Part shown: positions 37,601 through 49,800 of the stretch, in pieces | Position numbering within the stretch: the first letter of the stretch is position 1 | How the letters are laid out: each line of letters starts with the position of its first letter | NCBI GenBank assembly: GCA_049724395.1 | Contig: JAUGWO010000102.1 | Coordinates: 248,001 to 312,000 of the forward strand | DNA from: Spongospora subterranea f. sp. subterranea | Taxonomy: Eukaryota > Endomyxa: Phytomyxea > Phytomyxea > Plasmodiophorida | Length of the DNA stretch: 64,000 nucleotides | Direction of reading: 5' to 3' | Position numbers and translations under genes: made by a program | Notes under the pieces: generated by a model | The model's input: the letters and a program-made list of their open reading frames with translations, nothing else | Database searches by the model: none | Told to the model about the DNA's origin: nothing

Positions 37601-37774
37601 TATACAAGTAAGAACTGGAATTCGCTGATCACACACCGACACGAGCCGGTGGTATCTGAAATTATCAGTCCAGCCATCGTTGTCGTCCACTAAATTATAT
37701 ATACGTAGGTCGTCGCTATTAACCGCAAACTGCCTGTCATCTAATGGGTTCCATAACACCTGCCCTGTTAGCAT
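34631..37774 (-). CDS. MIOS: MIOS, GATOR2 (SEA complex) subunit
   Basis: MIOS is a WD40, solenoid and zinc-domain protein of GATOR2, which relays amino-acid status to TORC1 at lysosomes. From the ATG at 37774 the product reads TGQVLWNPLDDRQFAVNSDD, then IPVLTCIAWAPKAIAGGLVS, FVPKYSRRCTTVQFSPNN, AGTKWVRMYDVRSPLEPVLA, GLLNLWDVR, SRIRMYDVLEVGPDIPKVF and SSFDFHPKRPDKLLVL, which are the propeller blades. The solenoid gives FFQDRLAFACRFLNDTEL, then SFLDRTGDIQTVAIICAMVA (the family's YVDRTGDVQTAS motif) and NVYRNVLDRWRLWSFRAKFD, all strong MIOS matches. The C-terminal zinc domain is weak: only CSSRHCRQSLALC is visible before the stop at 34631. The part from 35450 to 36400 is poorly resolved. Confidence 0.86.
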
Positions 37775-38057
37775 CGGTATCGTCAAACACCACCTTTATA
37801 CAGTAGTAGCTGTACAGAATAACTTACCACCGTAGATTCATGCCACGGATCGTTAATACTGACTACAGTACCAAACCCCGCCTTTCTCTGGATTGCGGGG
37901 AAAAACGGGGCAAAGCACAAAATGAACCAACAGAATTTATGAACTTTGACAATGTTTTTTAAAGGAAACGGCTTGATTCTTGCTCATAGATCTAGCGGAA
38001 TTAATGGCCAGACGCTATGATGTTGGCAATGTGACAGCGATAGCCTGAGCGTGATAC
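37775..38057. promoter_or_regulatory. divergent promoter region between MIOS and the tetraspan-like gene
   Basis: Just under 300 bp between divergent start codons. No individual element is identified. Confidence 0.35.
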
Positions 38058-38995
38058 ATGGCACAGTCGAACCCTGTAGCGACGGCCAGGATTGACGCAA
38101 CGACATATCTGCAGAAACCTGATCCGGCACTGTCGCAATGTCAACTTGGAGCTGATCCGAATCTGCACATGCGCCTTTCTGTGAGACCTGGTGAAGCTAC
38201 ATGAGAGGCGGGTGGTGCGTGAGTGGTGACCTTTTCAGGCAGCAGCGAGAGAGATCACCTTTTCCGACACTCCACAATGTACATAATAAGTACGTTACAT
38301 GCGTGAACGGTGACGCCATCGCACTCCGCCTCATAATTGCACCGATCATCAGTTCATCACGCTTTATCCGGACATATCGCCAGGTCATGGAGTTCATACA
38401 TGGAAAGCGATCGCTAGCGTCTATAGGTTGGGGATGCACCCAGGTACTGCCTTGAAAATTATGCTTGACGTGGCTGACATCGGAACATTGGTCTAGGGTT
38501 TGGCTTTCGCATTGATTATTTGCTATTGGGTGGCCGCTGGGGAGGCTGCTACCGGCGGAGAAAAGTTTGGGTTTGTCTGGAAAGGCTTTTGGTTTATGGC
38601 ATCATTTCTTACATATTTTCTGCTATTTCGAAAGCCAACAGAACATTCCTTTTCTTTGGTATGTGGGCTGCAGTACATATTCGAGTCATCGCTCTAAAGT
38701 GCTTCGAAGTTTGTTGTGTTTAGCATTTTTCTCAATCAAGTCGCATTGGTCGAGGCGGCTATGATATCTCCCACATTCAAAACCCTATCAGGGTTTGCTT
38801 TGAGTAATATTGTTTTGTCATCGATCTTCTTCCTCGCTAATCTCATATCGTCATCAGCCTATTTCTTCACCAGTGCACTATCACTGTTTGGAATCCTCTC
38901 AGCGAAAGAAGAATTTGTGGGAGGCCGGGCCAGCATTTAACGATGGTGAACATTTTGGTCCACCACCAAGCGACGCATATCAAGGGGTCATATAA
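38058..38995 (+). CDS. putative polytopic (tetraspan-like) membrane protein
   Basis: I do not recognise the family. The 5' frame opens MAQSNPVATARIDATTYLQK and reads LGADPNLHMRLSVRPG before a GTGAAG donor. After introns, exons carry hydrophobic segments GLAFALIICYWVA and FWFMASFLTYFLLF with GGEKFGFVWKG between. A later frame gives SGFALSNIVLSSIFFLANLI and SAYFFTSALSLFGIL. The tail is either KEEFVGGRASI (stop at 38940) or, one frame over, PAFNDGEHFGPPPSDAYQGV (stop at 38995). AATAAA follows at about 39001. Four membrane segments with polar ends resemble MARVEL or tetraspan vesicle proteins. Exon limits are approximate. Confidence 0.48.
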
Positions 38996-39923
38996 AACCA
39001 ATAAATGTTGATGAACTCTTGACATATTTATAAATATGATAATGTCCGAATAAAGTTTTGAAGTTGTTCAGAAAAAAGCGGACAGGTCAACGCTGTACCT
39101 GGCTCGTATGAAGCATTGTTAGATGTTGACGATGTGAACAAAGCATATATGTGGTTCAAAGCATCCCTAAATCACCATTATATGACTCGCGAAAAACGAA
39201 AACAGAAATTTTTACCTTTGATCTGGCACAGACACATCTGTGATCATTACGAACCGAATTCCCGTACAAGTTTCTAAATAGTGTAGTTTATAATGATTTG
39301 TCGAGAAAAACCTAATGGGTTCATTTTCTAGTTCTTCTTGTCTGCAGTAATGAGAATCATCAATGTTTGAACAAGGGAAAAGAATTCAACGCGTACGCAT
39401 TAGGAGTCAGCTGATTGGCAAATGATTTGAGCGCAAACAGGAGACCAAAAGCGGTTTTGTGATCAACGACCCCGAACATTGGCTATCCAATCCTTTTCAA
39501 ACAAGCATTGTCCATCCTTGCCGTATACCCTCAAGCAATAAAGCATAGTTGATATAGATTGCCAAAACAGTTGTTCGGGCACTTTACAGTTTACACTCCG
39601 CAAATGCCCAGTTTTACCCGTCCTCAACTTGTATCATTGCTCTATTTATGCGCAGGTTGGCCAGCTTATGTTGCCCATCATCTGTGTAACAGTACCTTGG
39701 TCAAGACGGAAAGGAGTACGATATTGGTGAGCGCTCGAATTGAAAAACCGTTTCCACTATCAAACCAGATATTTTGGTCAAAGAGCAGGAGAACCGATCG
39801 TCGTTCCGAACGATGAAATGAATTGACGGCCAATCGTGTATGACCGGAGGGAGCATGACAACTTAGTCTGATTCATGAGAAAAGATTTGATGGACCTTTC
39901 AATAGTATGATGTGTTGTATTTA
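38996..39923. other. gene-poor region with one unexplained open frame
   Basis: About 930 bp. Two polyadenylation-like AATAAA motifs occur near 39001 and 39051. An ATG-less plus-strand frame near 39071-39280 reads GSYEALLDVDDVNKAYMWFK and then KFLPLIWHRHICDHYE, coding-like but unassigned. A second frame at 39559-39816 has no motif. This may be relic sequence. Confidence 0.33.
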
Positions 39924-41114
39924 TTAGGGATGTAGCCTGATTGTATCCCCTGCTCTATGCGATCCGTGAAGTCGAAATCGCAACCGATGTGCAGATGTCT
40001 GATGCAATGGATCTGACATCAAATCTGGTCCCGGAATATGAGTTTGCAGAAATTCCGATACCGCATTCTTGCCGTTCATAGTAAGAATTTCAAGAAAATC
40101 CCTTCCGTTCATCGCAACATTGTATCGAGTACCTTGGGAATTATCATTGGCGACCTGAAAGCCTATGCAAATAATTAATAAAGGCAATTGCAGTATGCCG
40201 AATAGAACAAGATCACCTAAAGGAAATGCACATTTTGAGTCTTGATAAACCCCAGTCATCCAGTCATCCGAATACCAATTTTCAAACAATGGAGGATACA
40301 AATAACCGAAAATGTGCATATGCATTCGGCTAACAAATGATTGGGTCAATATAGAAGCGCCAATATCTTTCGGACCGACTACTCCAAGATCTGGGAAAAC
40401 AGGGTTTTGTCGCAGAGTGTCTATGAAAACTTTTGACCACCCTGGGCTCAAGAATCTGACATCATCGTTAACTTGATAAAAGTAATGACACCCATCGTTG
40501 AATGCTTCTTCAAACAAGCGATTCCACACAAGAACCGGTTTTCCCTAAACAAATGTTGGATGCGTTATGATAAAAAACGGTTACGATTCTTACTCGCGTG
40601 TTGGCGAACGCCGAAGTATGAAGTCGAACTGGGGAAACGGTTTCTACAATCGAATACAGCGCCTCCAAATTTGTATCATTGTCATACAGCTCATCACCGA
40701 TGTCGAAACCCAAATAAAGATGATATTCAAACAGGTCTAGATCTTGCGAGTCAATAGATTTAGATAATGTGGGTAGGAATATCTTCAACAAGGGAATATC
40801 TGATATTGACCAGCCTGTTATTGACCTGCCCAGCTTCAAAACTAATTTTCGGCATAGAGGTGCAGGGTAGTATACCTTGCGGGGACAAGAAAAGCAACCT
40901 TGATTTTGCTTGGTCTCGTGGGAATAGCTGACGTTTCTGCAGAATGTGAGATAGATGGCGTAGCAATAGTTGGGGACGATACATTTCTTTCGCTATAGGA
41001 CCCAACAGCTCGCCAAAATATGCCGTCCTCGCCATCCTTATATCGTGACTGAAGTACTATAATCTGAAGAAATATCACTATCGCCAAAGCAATGCAAATT
41101 GTTGAATGAATCAC
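39924..41114 (-). CDS. type II membrane glycosyltransferase-like protein (5' end unresolved)
   Basis: The most 5' recognised exon has a signal-anchor (ICIALAIVIFLQIIVL) followed by a Ser/Thr/Pro stem and KIKVAFLVPAR. The catalytic part follows across introns: YHLYLGFDIGDELYD; then, after a GTAAGA...GTTTAG intron, GKPVLVWNRLFEEAFNDGCH and YFYQVNDDVRFLSPGW, with an N-D-D at the metal-binding position. Next come LGVVGPKD and QSFVSRMHMHIFGYLYPPLF with NWYSDDWMTGVY. This motif set belongs to a widespread but uncharacterised family of nucleotide-sugar transferases in protists and plants. The C-terminal exon reads GTRYNVAMNGRDFLEIL. The frame at 41114 opens without an ATG, so a first coding exon lies upstream. 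The substrate is unknown; Golgi location is inferred from topology. Confidence 0.76.
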
Positions 41115-41455
41115 GACGCGCCCGGATCATCAACGATAATCACAGCTGACACCTGGTACAATTTCGGTTTATCGAAAGAAAAACTACAAATGCAATCTGA
41201 GAAGCCTTCGCCAGGTCTTGGTGCCAGACCGGCACAGAACCCAGAACAATCTCTGGTTGTGCCCCAAGTGTCTGTGGAACGACTGGCCAATTACACTGTA
41301 GTGCAATCCCTATTTACGCAAACAAAGCCCTGTTGAACATCTTGGATGCAATCTCGTATTACTTTGTGTTTGCAGGACCTATTATTCTTTAGATCATCCG
41401 ATTTTCCAAAGAACTTTTTACATAAAGCATTTAATCATATATTGACACAATGATG
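41115..41455. other. gap between the glycosyltransferase and PGS1
   Basis: About 340 bp on the 5' side of the glycosyltransferase, expected to hold its first coding exon and promoter, although no short ATG exon could be chosen with confidence. A plus-strand frame here is not supported. Confidence 0.3.
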
Positions 41456-43170
41456 TTAGAGCCAAGAGCGTATTGCTCGAGTGAGCAAGCGTATTGGCAT
41501 TGTGATCCGTCTGTTGGTGTTGAACGTCTCATTGGTGATTGGCGCCATATAGTTCCCGACATTATCCAACTCTTGGGTCATCTTCTAAGTATATCAATTA
41601 AGAAACATTGAACATCAAAAATAAAACAGACGAACTTGTCGCAAATCTTCATCAGATGTCATCAAATAAAATTGACATTCCAGATCTTTCTCCAGAGACC
41701 GGTATCCAAAATTTGAGCTCCCTAAAACAGATAAAAAGGGGGCGGTATTCGAGCTGGGGCGTATCCAGATCCCCTTTTGATGGTAACTCCAACCATGACG
41801 TGAGTATTCCATTAAGGAAACCTTGTTCACCCTATTTTCTCTGTTTGAAAACAAACCGCGAAAGTTTAATTATCAAACTGGACTACCTGTTCTTTTGAGA
41901 TAAAAATCGTTGTTCAATGGCAGAGTACACGTGCGGAACAAACTTTAAGACACCTTGGGCATTGAAAAATGCATTCGCCATGGGAGATGCAGTTAGAATT
42001 GTGGAGTCGCCTACATATTGTGGTCGTAAGTGACAAAACAAAATTTCAAGATTCTGTGATTACAAGTTTTTAAATGTTCCTCAAGGGAGGAAACCGGGTT
42101 AAAGTACCCAGAAGCAAGAGTTAATGAACATTCTTTCACAGAAATAGATCGTAAAACAGAAAAAAGAGCGAGCTCGTCTAATCGGACGTTAATACAGCCT
42201 AACTGAATAGCCGGGAATATCCACGTGTTGGACCCGCGGCTGCTGCGCGCCTGTAGAAAACCAGATAAAATTCAGATAAAAAAGAAGCACAATCACTGGA
42301 TAACTAAACTGTACATATGCACTTGATATCCCTGGAAGATTTTGAAGCGAGAGCGGGTTTACTGGTGGCGAAAGAGCTGTTTCACCGTAAACATAGGAGA
42401 ACGACGCGTTGCCGATGCATGCAACTAATTCGTGAACATAGTTGGCCAAATGACGGTCTGTTATTTGATAATAACGATCCTGGCGATTTGTAAAATATGA
42501 TCTGCTGAGGTTGGCTCCAGATATGATGACAGTATCATCGAATACGTATAGCTTTGTGTGCTGAACACCGATCACTTCTTTTATCCGTTCGCCGAGTAAG
42601 TTGTGATAAGGAGAGAATAGCGGGCTTCGATAAAGGTGCAGGCGGAAGCGAGGAGACCGATCAGCGACAAGCTGGAACTGTCGTCAGACCGGGTTTCGGG
42701 ATATTCAAAATGACCACTCGAACCGGTTCTAAGCATGTGAAAGAATTTCGCAAATTGGGATCGCGTCGTTGTGCTCGATGATAATCTAATACAAAATTGA
42801 TCGCCAAACTCGGGGTTTTATGGATCTGAAAACGCAACCTTTGCACCTATTGATCCTGTGGTATCAGGGTCGAATAACAATGATGTCAAAGATGATTACC
42901 AATGCAGACTCCTGGTCGTCAACGCCGAGATATAGCGACGACAAAGATATTCGGTCTTTCGAGTGCGATATCAGTTCCTACACCAAAGACAACACTTCCA
43001 AATTGGCTTTGGACATGATATAGCCGCTTTTCTGATACCAATAAACTTTGGTAGAAATCCTCAGGGCTCTTCAAGACGGCAACCTTGTCAGGATCAAGTG
43101 GGAACGGTGACAAGCTGTTCCCTTCCAGCAATTGTTTAATATGGTTGACATGGTCAGCCGTAACCTGCAT
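41456..43170 (-). CDS. PGS1: PGS1, CDP-diacylglycerol-glycerol-3-phosphate phosphatidyltransferase
   Basis: PGS1 makes phosphatidylglycerophosphate, the first step to cardiolipin in mitochondria. It is a phospholipase-D-fold enzyme with two HKD motifs. Spliced minus-strand exons give FPLDPDKVAVLKSPEDFYQS, then ISHSKDRISLSSLYLGVDDQ, HRAQRRDPNLRNSFTCLEP and NLLGERIKEVIGVQHTKLYV with FDDTVIISGANLSRSYFTNR (first HKD). Then come RGSNTWIFPAIQLGCINVRL, LASGYFNPVSSLEEHL, DSTILTASPMANAFFNAQG, HGWSYHQKGIWIRP and LGSSNFGYRSLEKDLE (second HKD), ending RRITMPIRLLTRAIRSWL. The order matches human PGS1 throughout. Introns are 45-70 nt. The ATG at 43170 is the first in frame and leaves only a short N-terminus, so a mitochondrial presequence exon may lie upstream. 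Confidence 0.91.
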
Positions 43171-43477
43171 CGCCCCTGAAACTTGACGGAATATTGCCAA
43201 TGTCCGTCACGACAAATACAGTTGACAGAGGCAACAGACCCAAATGCCGTTTGAGTTTGAGGGGTCGCTGATGCATCGAATTATCTCAAAATCAAGCTAT
43301 GCGTCTACCGTGGGAAACAGTGTCAAAGCCATTGGTGAGCTCGTAATGGGTTTATTCACCAGAATTCGACTAACTGGAAGAGTTTGTGAGACGACGGCTT
43401 CGGGCACCCTCCCTGAACCGGTCGCTGTAAAAATCAGATACAAATCAGGGTTCGAACTCGAACGGTGTGTCATCAAA
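43171..43477. other. region upstream of PGS1
   Basis: About 305 bp that may hold a PGS1 presequence exon and promoter. Open frames on both strands (43244-43500 plus, 43297-43485 minus) mirror each other and neither is supported. Confidence 0.3.
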
Positions 43478-43642
43478 TTACGCATCGGCGGCGCTGAGGT
43501 CTAACTCAACATCCCTCTTCTTGGGTGCGAACGAACTGAATGACACGTACGACAATCCAATGACTCCGATGGTACCGAACGCGACTCGAACATTCTCGGA
43601 GCGACAAAATGCAGTAAACCTCGTGCTCGAGAATAAATACAT
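43478..43642 (-). CDS. small membrane protein resembling ATP synthase subunit k (Atp19/DAPIT)
   Basis: A 54-codon frame starts MYLFSSTRFTAFCRSENVRV and has one hydrophobic segment (AFGTIGVIGLSYVSF). A short charged tail follows (APKKRDVELDLSAADA). The pattern of G-T-x-G-x-x-G-L in a single membrane helix, then a KK-containing turn and acidic end, is like yeast Atp19, a dimer-stabilising F1Fo subunit of about 68 residues. The match is short and made by eye, so other single-pass proteins fit too. The frame stays open upstream of the ATG, so a longer N-terminus is possible. Confidence 0.33.
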   Translation of the reverse strand: MYLFSSTRFTAFCRSENVRVAFGTIGVIGLSYVSFSSFAPKKRDVELDLSAADA

Positions 43643-44083
43643 TATGAGAAAGGGAAGAGGGGTAACGATGTTGAAGTTGGACTGATCTTGGACTGTGTAA
43701 CACAATAGACGGAACGGACTATCAGAGTGTGGTACTGTAGTACTGTACTCACTGTGGCACGTGTAACACATTTGCGGATACAGTTCGGGGAAGAAACGTG
43801 CTGGCCGGGACGATGTCCATTAAATTAACGGGAACCAATGGGCTTCAATTGGCATTGTTCGAGGGGTAAACCATACGCCTGTTGCAATGATATAGGGTTT
43901 CTTGTTTATTTGATCGCCTGGGTATTGAACGGAAAATCATATGGCCGTTTCGGATGAAAGGACGCGGGAAAATGCCAAGCGTACTGGAGGAAGGAGACGC
44001 TTCGCATGTGCTGCAGGATTGAGCAGCTCCTCCACGCCATATATATATATATATATATAAACTGCAAGGCGATTGCGAATTTC
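43643..44083. other. intergenic region with a TA microsatellite
   Basis: About 440 bp between divergent genes. The only structured feature is the alternating AT run at 44039-44058, just before the next gene. Confidence 0.4.
44039..44058. repeat. (AT)n microsatellite
   Basis: Ten AT dinucleotides in a row, about 26 bp before the start codon of the next plus-strand gene. It may affect promoter or leader structure, but that is speculation. Confidence 0.9.
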
Positions 44084-44969
44084 ATGCCTGAAAACCGGAA
44101 CGGGTCTACGGATCACGGCGGTCGCGCAGCTAATCAGGAACTGGAGACGAGAGCGAGCGAATTGCGAGAGATCCCCATGGGCGGCGCCGCTCAATACAGT
44201 GATGATGAACGCCCATCGTCACTGAACGGTCAGCCATCCATGATGCAGGTAATGCTCAGCAGCGTCACCGATGACCTATCTGGCCTACTCGGCGACCATA
44301 TCCATCATCCATGTTGGGTAATCGCTTGATCTGTTGTCAACGCTGCCCGGTGTACTGATTTAAATCGGCAATAACAGAACCCTAATTCCGAATTGGGAAA
44401 ACGAATTGAGACAGGCCTCGTCGAGGTATTCATTCACCTGTTTTCGGCGGTCAACCTTTGTCCATGTAGTTCTTGTCTGTACAGTTGCTATGTGGATTTG
44501 CGAATAGACATTTCAACTCATCCTCAGATAATGGTTCAATTTTGCGTCGATCATTTTCTTCGTCTATCTAAGAATGTCATTAGAATCGCAGCAAATGCAA
44601 ACCAATCCTGAACCATCTGGTCGGAAGAAGCAGAAGATTACTCGGAAGAAGAAGACGATGGGAGAGATAATGTCGATTGGAGCTGGTTATGATAACATGA
44701 GCAAAGGTCGCGGCGACGAACGACCCGGCAGTTTTGCCAGATATTCCCCGTGCGAGATTTTACCTGAAACTTTGATGCAGTATCGCGATATCTATAAAGT
44801 CAGCACGTCTCTTAGCCGAGCAGGGATGTGCGCCGGGCTCTTACATCCGGCCAACGCCGATCAGAAGTTCGACTGGCGTAAACTTCCTTCAATGCTTAAT
44901 CTCGATCCGTTGGCGTGCGCTAATAGACAAGATACAATGAAGGTCATCTCTTCATTGGCCCGGTCATAA
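44084..44969 (+). CDS. hypothetical protein, at least two exons
   Basis: Exon 1 starts MPENRNGSTDHGGRAANQEL and ends NGQPSMMQ at a GTAATG donor. Exon 2 begins at a GCAG acceptor near 44584 with QMQTNPEPSGRKKQKITRKK and contains a basic, nuclear-signal-like run. It continues to EILPETLMQYRDIYKVSTSL and FDWRKLPSMLNLDPLACANR, ending ISSLARS. I recognise no family. Both halves are hydrophilic, with no membrane segment. An extra exon between the two (44250-44580) is possible. A nuclear role is a guess from the KKQKITRKKK stretch only. Confidence 0.48.
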
Positions 44970-45061
44970 TCTAAATATCACTCGCCCTCCACGTAAATTA
45001 AGTATTATGTCAACAAAAAATACCAAATAATTTGTGTATTCTGCGATATATTTTACAATAG

Positions 45062-45435
45062 TTACTGGTTTTGTTGACGGATACGATCCAACTCTGCCGT
45101 CATGACTTCAAGCTTTTCTTTGGCCTTTTTACAAATAATGAACGTTAGCGGACACAGAAATCACTGCTACTTACATTGACTTGATGTTCTGTGATCGATT
45201 CGAGCAGGGAAGTATTCAGGTCGGAAGATTTCATCAATGAATTCTTGAAAGAATCTCGAACCATTTCATCAACGGCGGCCTTATGCGCTTCCGAGTCTCT
45301 ACGAATCTGTCCGGCCCTGGCCGATATGGCTTTATATTGCTCAATCCCCATCGATTGGAACTCGGTCCACGATGTCCATATCTCCATGAATGGTCTGGCG
45401 ACGGCCCGCCATGTTGACCTTGTTATGGACCCCAT
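45062..45435 (-). CDS. small coiled-coil protein of unknown function
   Basis: Two exons give about 107 residues: MGSITRSTWRAVARPFMEIW, then EQYKAISARAGQIRRDSEAH and KSSDLNTSLLESITEHQVN. A GTAAGT intron then joins AKEKLEVMTAELDRIRQQNQ. The middle and end have heptad-like spacing. No family is recognised. The start is taken as the ATG at 45435, because the frame upstream lacks a better one. The gene lies 203 bp downstream of UBC13 on the same strand. Confidence 0.52.
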
Positions 45436-45637
45436 CGCCTGATTCCTCTTCTGGCTCGGCACTGCCCTGAACCGCGGCGATCTGGTCGCGAATGAGTGTC
45501 CCTCAAAACTACCCAGTTCTGAAAAAGAACATCGCGTCGCTGTATTATGACTTTTGAAAGCACCAATGCGGAAAGCGCCCAGTGATACATATGAAATATA
45601 ATATGTATTGAATTTACATTTCGAAAATCAGAAGCGA

Positions 45638-46343
<706 letters not shown>

Positions 46344-46857
46344 GATTTAGCGAGCCCGTGCGATCGGCGTTATGAATATCCCTATGTAATGAGCCAGGGA
46401 AGCTGCAGGTCAGGAGCGAGATGAATTCCACGAGACAGGCGCCCATACTGCTGGCTACGAGCCAGTCCTGAGGCCTGCCTGGTACATACAGATAGATCCG
46501 ATCAAAAAGAGGCTGCAAGATTCAGCACCCAAGGCAGGCAGAGTAGAGTTCTGGTTTTTGGATCGATGGCCGACGGCCAACACACCCACTAATCGATTAC
46601 GTTAGAATGTGAGTCGAAACTTAGTCCGCGATTCCGATTATTCCCCCGGGCATCTCGGGCGAAGTTTCTGGGGTCAACTACCCCAAGCGCCAATATCTAT
46701 TTTGACTTTCTTTTTGGATAATGTTTTAACTGAAGACTTTCAAACGGGAACGACAACACTCTGAACAGGTATTAAATGATAAATAATCACATCTGTGTAT
46801 TTAATATGAAATCAGTCCTATGATCGATTACTGATATAGATATATGAATCTCGCATT
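46344..46857. other. region between UBC13 and the AIR9-muniscin gene
   Basis: About 510 bp. A minus-strand frame at 46276-46518 overlaps the UBC13 start in another frame and has no motif. The A+T-rich part near 46780-46850 probably holds the 3' end of the next gene. Confidence 0.35.
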
Positions 46858-49800
46858 CTATAATGCCTGGAAAACCTTGGCCGCAAAGGATACTTGATTA
46901 TTCGCCCTACTGTATCCATCGGATTCGTTAACCGTAATCATGACGTTAGATAACGTCCTGCTCATTCGATTAAATTGCACCAGAACCGGAGAAATAGATA
47001 ACGGCTGATCTTCATCAGAGGACAGCGTCAGATGTGCAATAAACCGAGGCTCCACCGGGACGACTTTCCAGCAGACTCGTTGTTGCTCTGTATCAAACAT
47101 ACAAGAAGGTGGTGAAGCTGAAACCAGTTCCAAAACACGTCCAGGAGGAGTCATCGCAACCAGTAAAGAAATGGAATCCACGTCAGATCCTGGTGAAACA
47201 GATATCAACAAACAGTCAAACTGTATATAGGTTTTATCAACAACCTTCAACGTCAATAACTAGATGAACATCAGTCTTGGAAATCATATGATTAGTCGTG
47301 ACTCTAATCGGAAACAAAGCAGGATCCATGTCTAGAGAGTACCTCAAGACGGGAACGGACGCGGTATTGGCAGCAATATTGGTACTGTACATGTAATCCC
47401 CAATCTCTTCTACAGCTTTAGCGTTGGCCATAACCTCCGCTGTTAGGATAAAACGTAATGAATGGAATGCAATTGAAACAAGAAGAACCTCCCTACCCAG
47501 TTGGTCATCACTAGAGAGGCTAAAGCTAACAACAACATCATGTTGTTGAGGTGGATCGACAAACAATGTCACCATACCAACAACATTGAGGTCTGAAACA
47601 TTTCCTGAGCGCATATTGCATGACACCGTTTCCGACACGTTGGCACAAACTACAGCTTTTGATTCCATGCCCTGATGAAAAATTAAATCCAAACAAAAAA
47701 ACACGAGGGTCATTATCACCTTCGCAGCCGTGGGCGAAACCACTTTTGAGGTTTCAGGCGCACCCACTTCAGGGCTGGCGGTGTCGGGAGGAGTAATAGA
47801 AGATTCGCTGTCAACATGCCTGCTGGAAGCCTTAGCGGTTTTCTTCTTCTTTTTCTTCTCTGAGACTGCGGGCCTTGGCTTCGATGTTGAAGCTGTGGGA
47901 GGTTTATCGAAATTGATAACCGCTCTTGAAAGCTCCTCAGTCGTTGCCTCTACCTGTACGAAAAGCATATGAAATTGATACAACCACCGACCCATTTCAA
48001 AATACGGCTTCATTCTTGGGCTTAATCACAATTGGGTTAACGGAATGATGGGTGGCGTCCAGAGCATCGTCATCGCTATTATCGTGGTCACCTTCTACAG
48101 GGCGGGTTCCATCAGCGTCCTTTCGAATTATATAGCTATGCGTTGAAAGACTAAGCGTTGAATTACTACGCACAATAGGCACGTACCCATCTTGATCATA
48201 CTGAACATCGTCAGATTGCACGTTTTTTTTCACTGTCGACATTGATCTTGAATCGTTAGGCTGACCTTCCTCCTCTGTAATATTAGTATCGACGGAAGGG
48301 TAACGGGCTGACAATCTCGGGACGACCGATAACCGATTCTGCGAGAAAGATCCACCCTGCGATAAACGACTTCTATTTGAACCCAATTCTGCTGGCCTGA
48401 TTGAGCCGAATAAACATTAATAAGAATATAACACAAGTCATTGGCATACTTGGTTTGAATCATCAGAATATACTGAATATACGTGAGACGGGCTTCCTTC
48501 TCCTTGTATGGCTGCTTGCTTGAAACAACGAAGTTTAGTCCCCGTACAGTCAAAACAATCAGATCACGCGAGGCAGGTGAGGCGGCCAGCAAGTCAAACG
48601 GAGGGATTTTTTCACTAATTTTCAAAGTGAACCTAAACAACTAAATAAAAATCACAAATTAAAAATAGTCCTGAAACCGACCTAGTATCATCCATAGAAG
48701 AACAAGAAACGACAACTGATGGGCTGTACGGTTCTTTAATGGTGGTAGTTTTGCCTTCCCGAACCTTCAATTTATCTTTAGTTAAAACTAACGATTTTGT
48801 CTGATATGCGAACGTATTAAAAACCATGAAATGCACGATGTTGTGACGAGCGAACCAACATTTTTTGTTGCAGAATCTGACAAATTTTTTATGCCGAATT
48901 CTATGTCTTTTTTCAGATGAAAATTTTCATGCAGTTGTTTGGCAAGCGATGCGGATAAAACAACAGGGCCTATTTCAGACGATACACTAAGCCCTGTTGC
49001 GTTAATCAAAACAACACGGATAACGCGCCCAAGATCATCCGCATTGACATTGTAAACGTCCGTTGATTTGCTCTCGATGACTGAACAAAGCAGCTGAATA
49101 AGCCAGTACGCACAACTAAGTGGAACGCACGTTGAAAAGCAGAAGATGCCGAAGAGGCACGATACCACTCATAAGCAACAACGTCACCGCAGTCATGAAA
49201 CCGAACACGTATTTCATCACCGACCTACAACCTGTTACTTACATAGCCCAATAAAATTAAAATCCTACTTCAGGCTCAGAATCATGGGGAGATTCGAAAT
49301 AGCATTGCATCTTCGATTGATCTAACTCCCGTTCCTGAATCGTCTTGACAGCAGTTTCAACAGCCTTTAATTTCTGCTCCGTATCGGCAATAACAGCTTG
49401 CTGCATTAGAGACAATTGATTTTTTTCAGCCTAAAATGTGGTTAATCTACAGATAAGGATTGAGGTAGCAACGCATACCCTTGTTTGTTCTAGTTGAGCT
49501 TGCAGTTGTACGTTCTTTGCTCGTTCGGCTGCCATTTCCTGTTCTGACTGCTTTAGCAAGGCAGAGGCCCTTAACATTTCCGCATCTTTCAAGGCAATTT
49601 GATGCTGTAAATTTTGCAGCTGGTCTGATTGCATGTGATGAAACTGGATCGCTTCGTTGTATTTAGCCATAAGTCTTTCAAAAACTTCTTTTTGTTGAGC
49701 CGATACAGCAAGGAATTTCTGTTTTTGCCGGTGCAACTCCTTTGATAATTGTCAGACTAAGATGAAACGAAGTCACACCAACATACCACTTCTTTTATGG

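Noticed and set aside
41106-41898. Plus-strand frames that at first looked transposase-like
   Set aside because: Most of the region (41456-41854) is the opposite strand of PGS1, whose second HKD motif and C-terminus are clear there.
44039-44058. AT run considered as a replication or regulatory signal
   Set aside because: An ordinary dinucleotide microsatellite; nothing else supports a special role.
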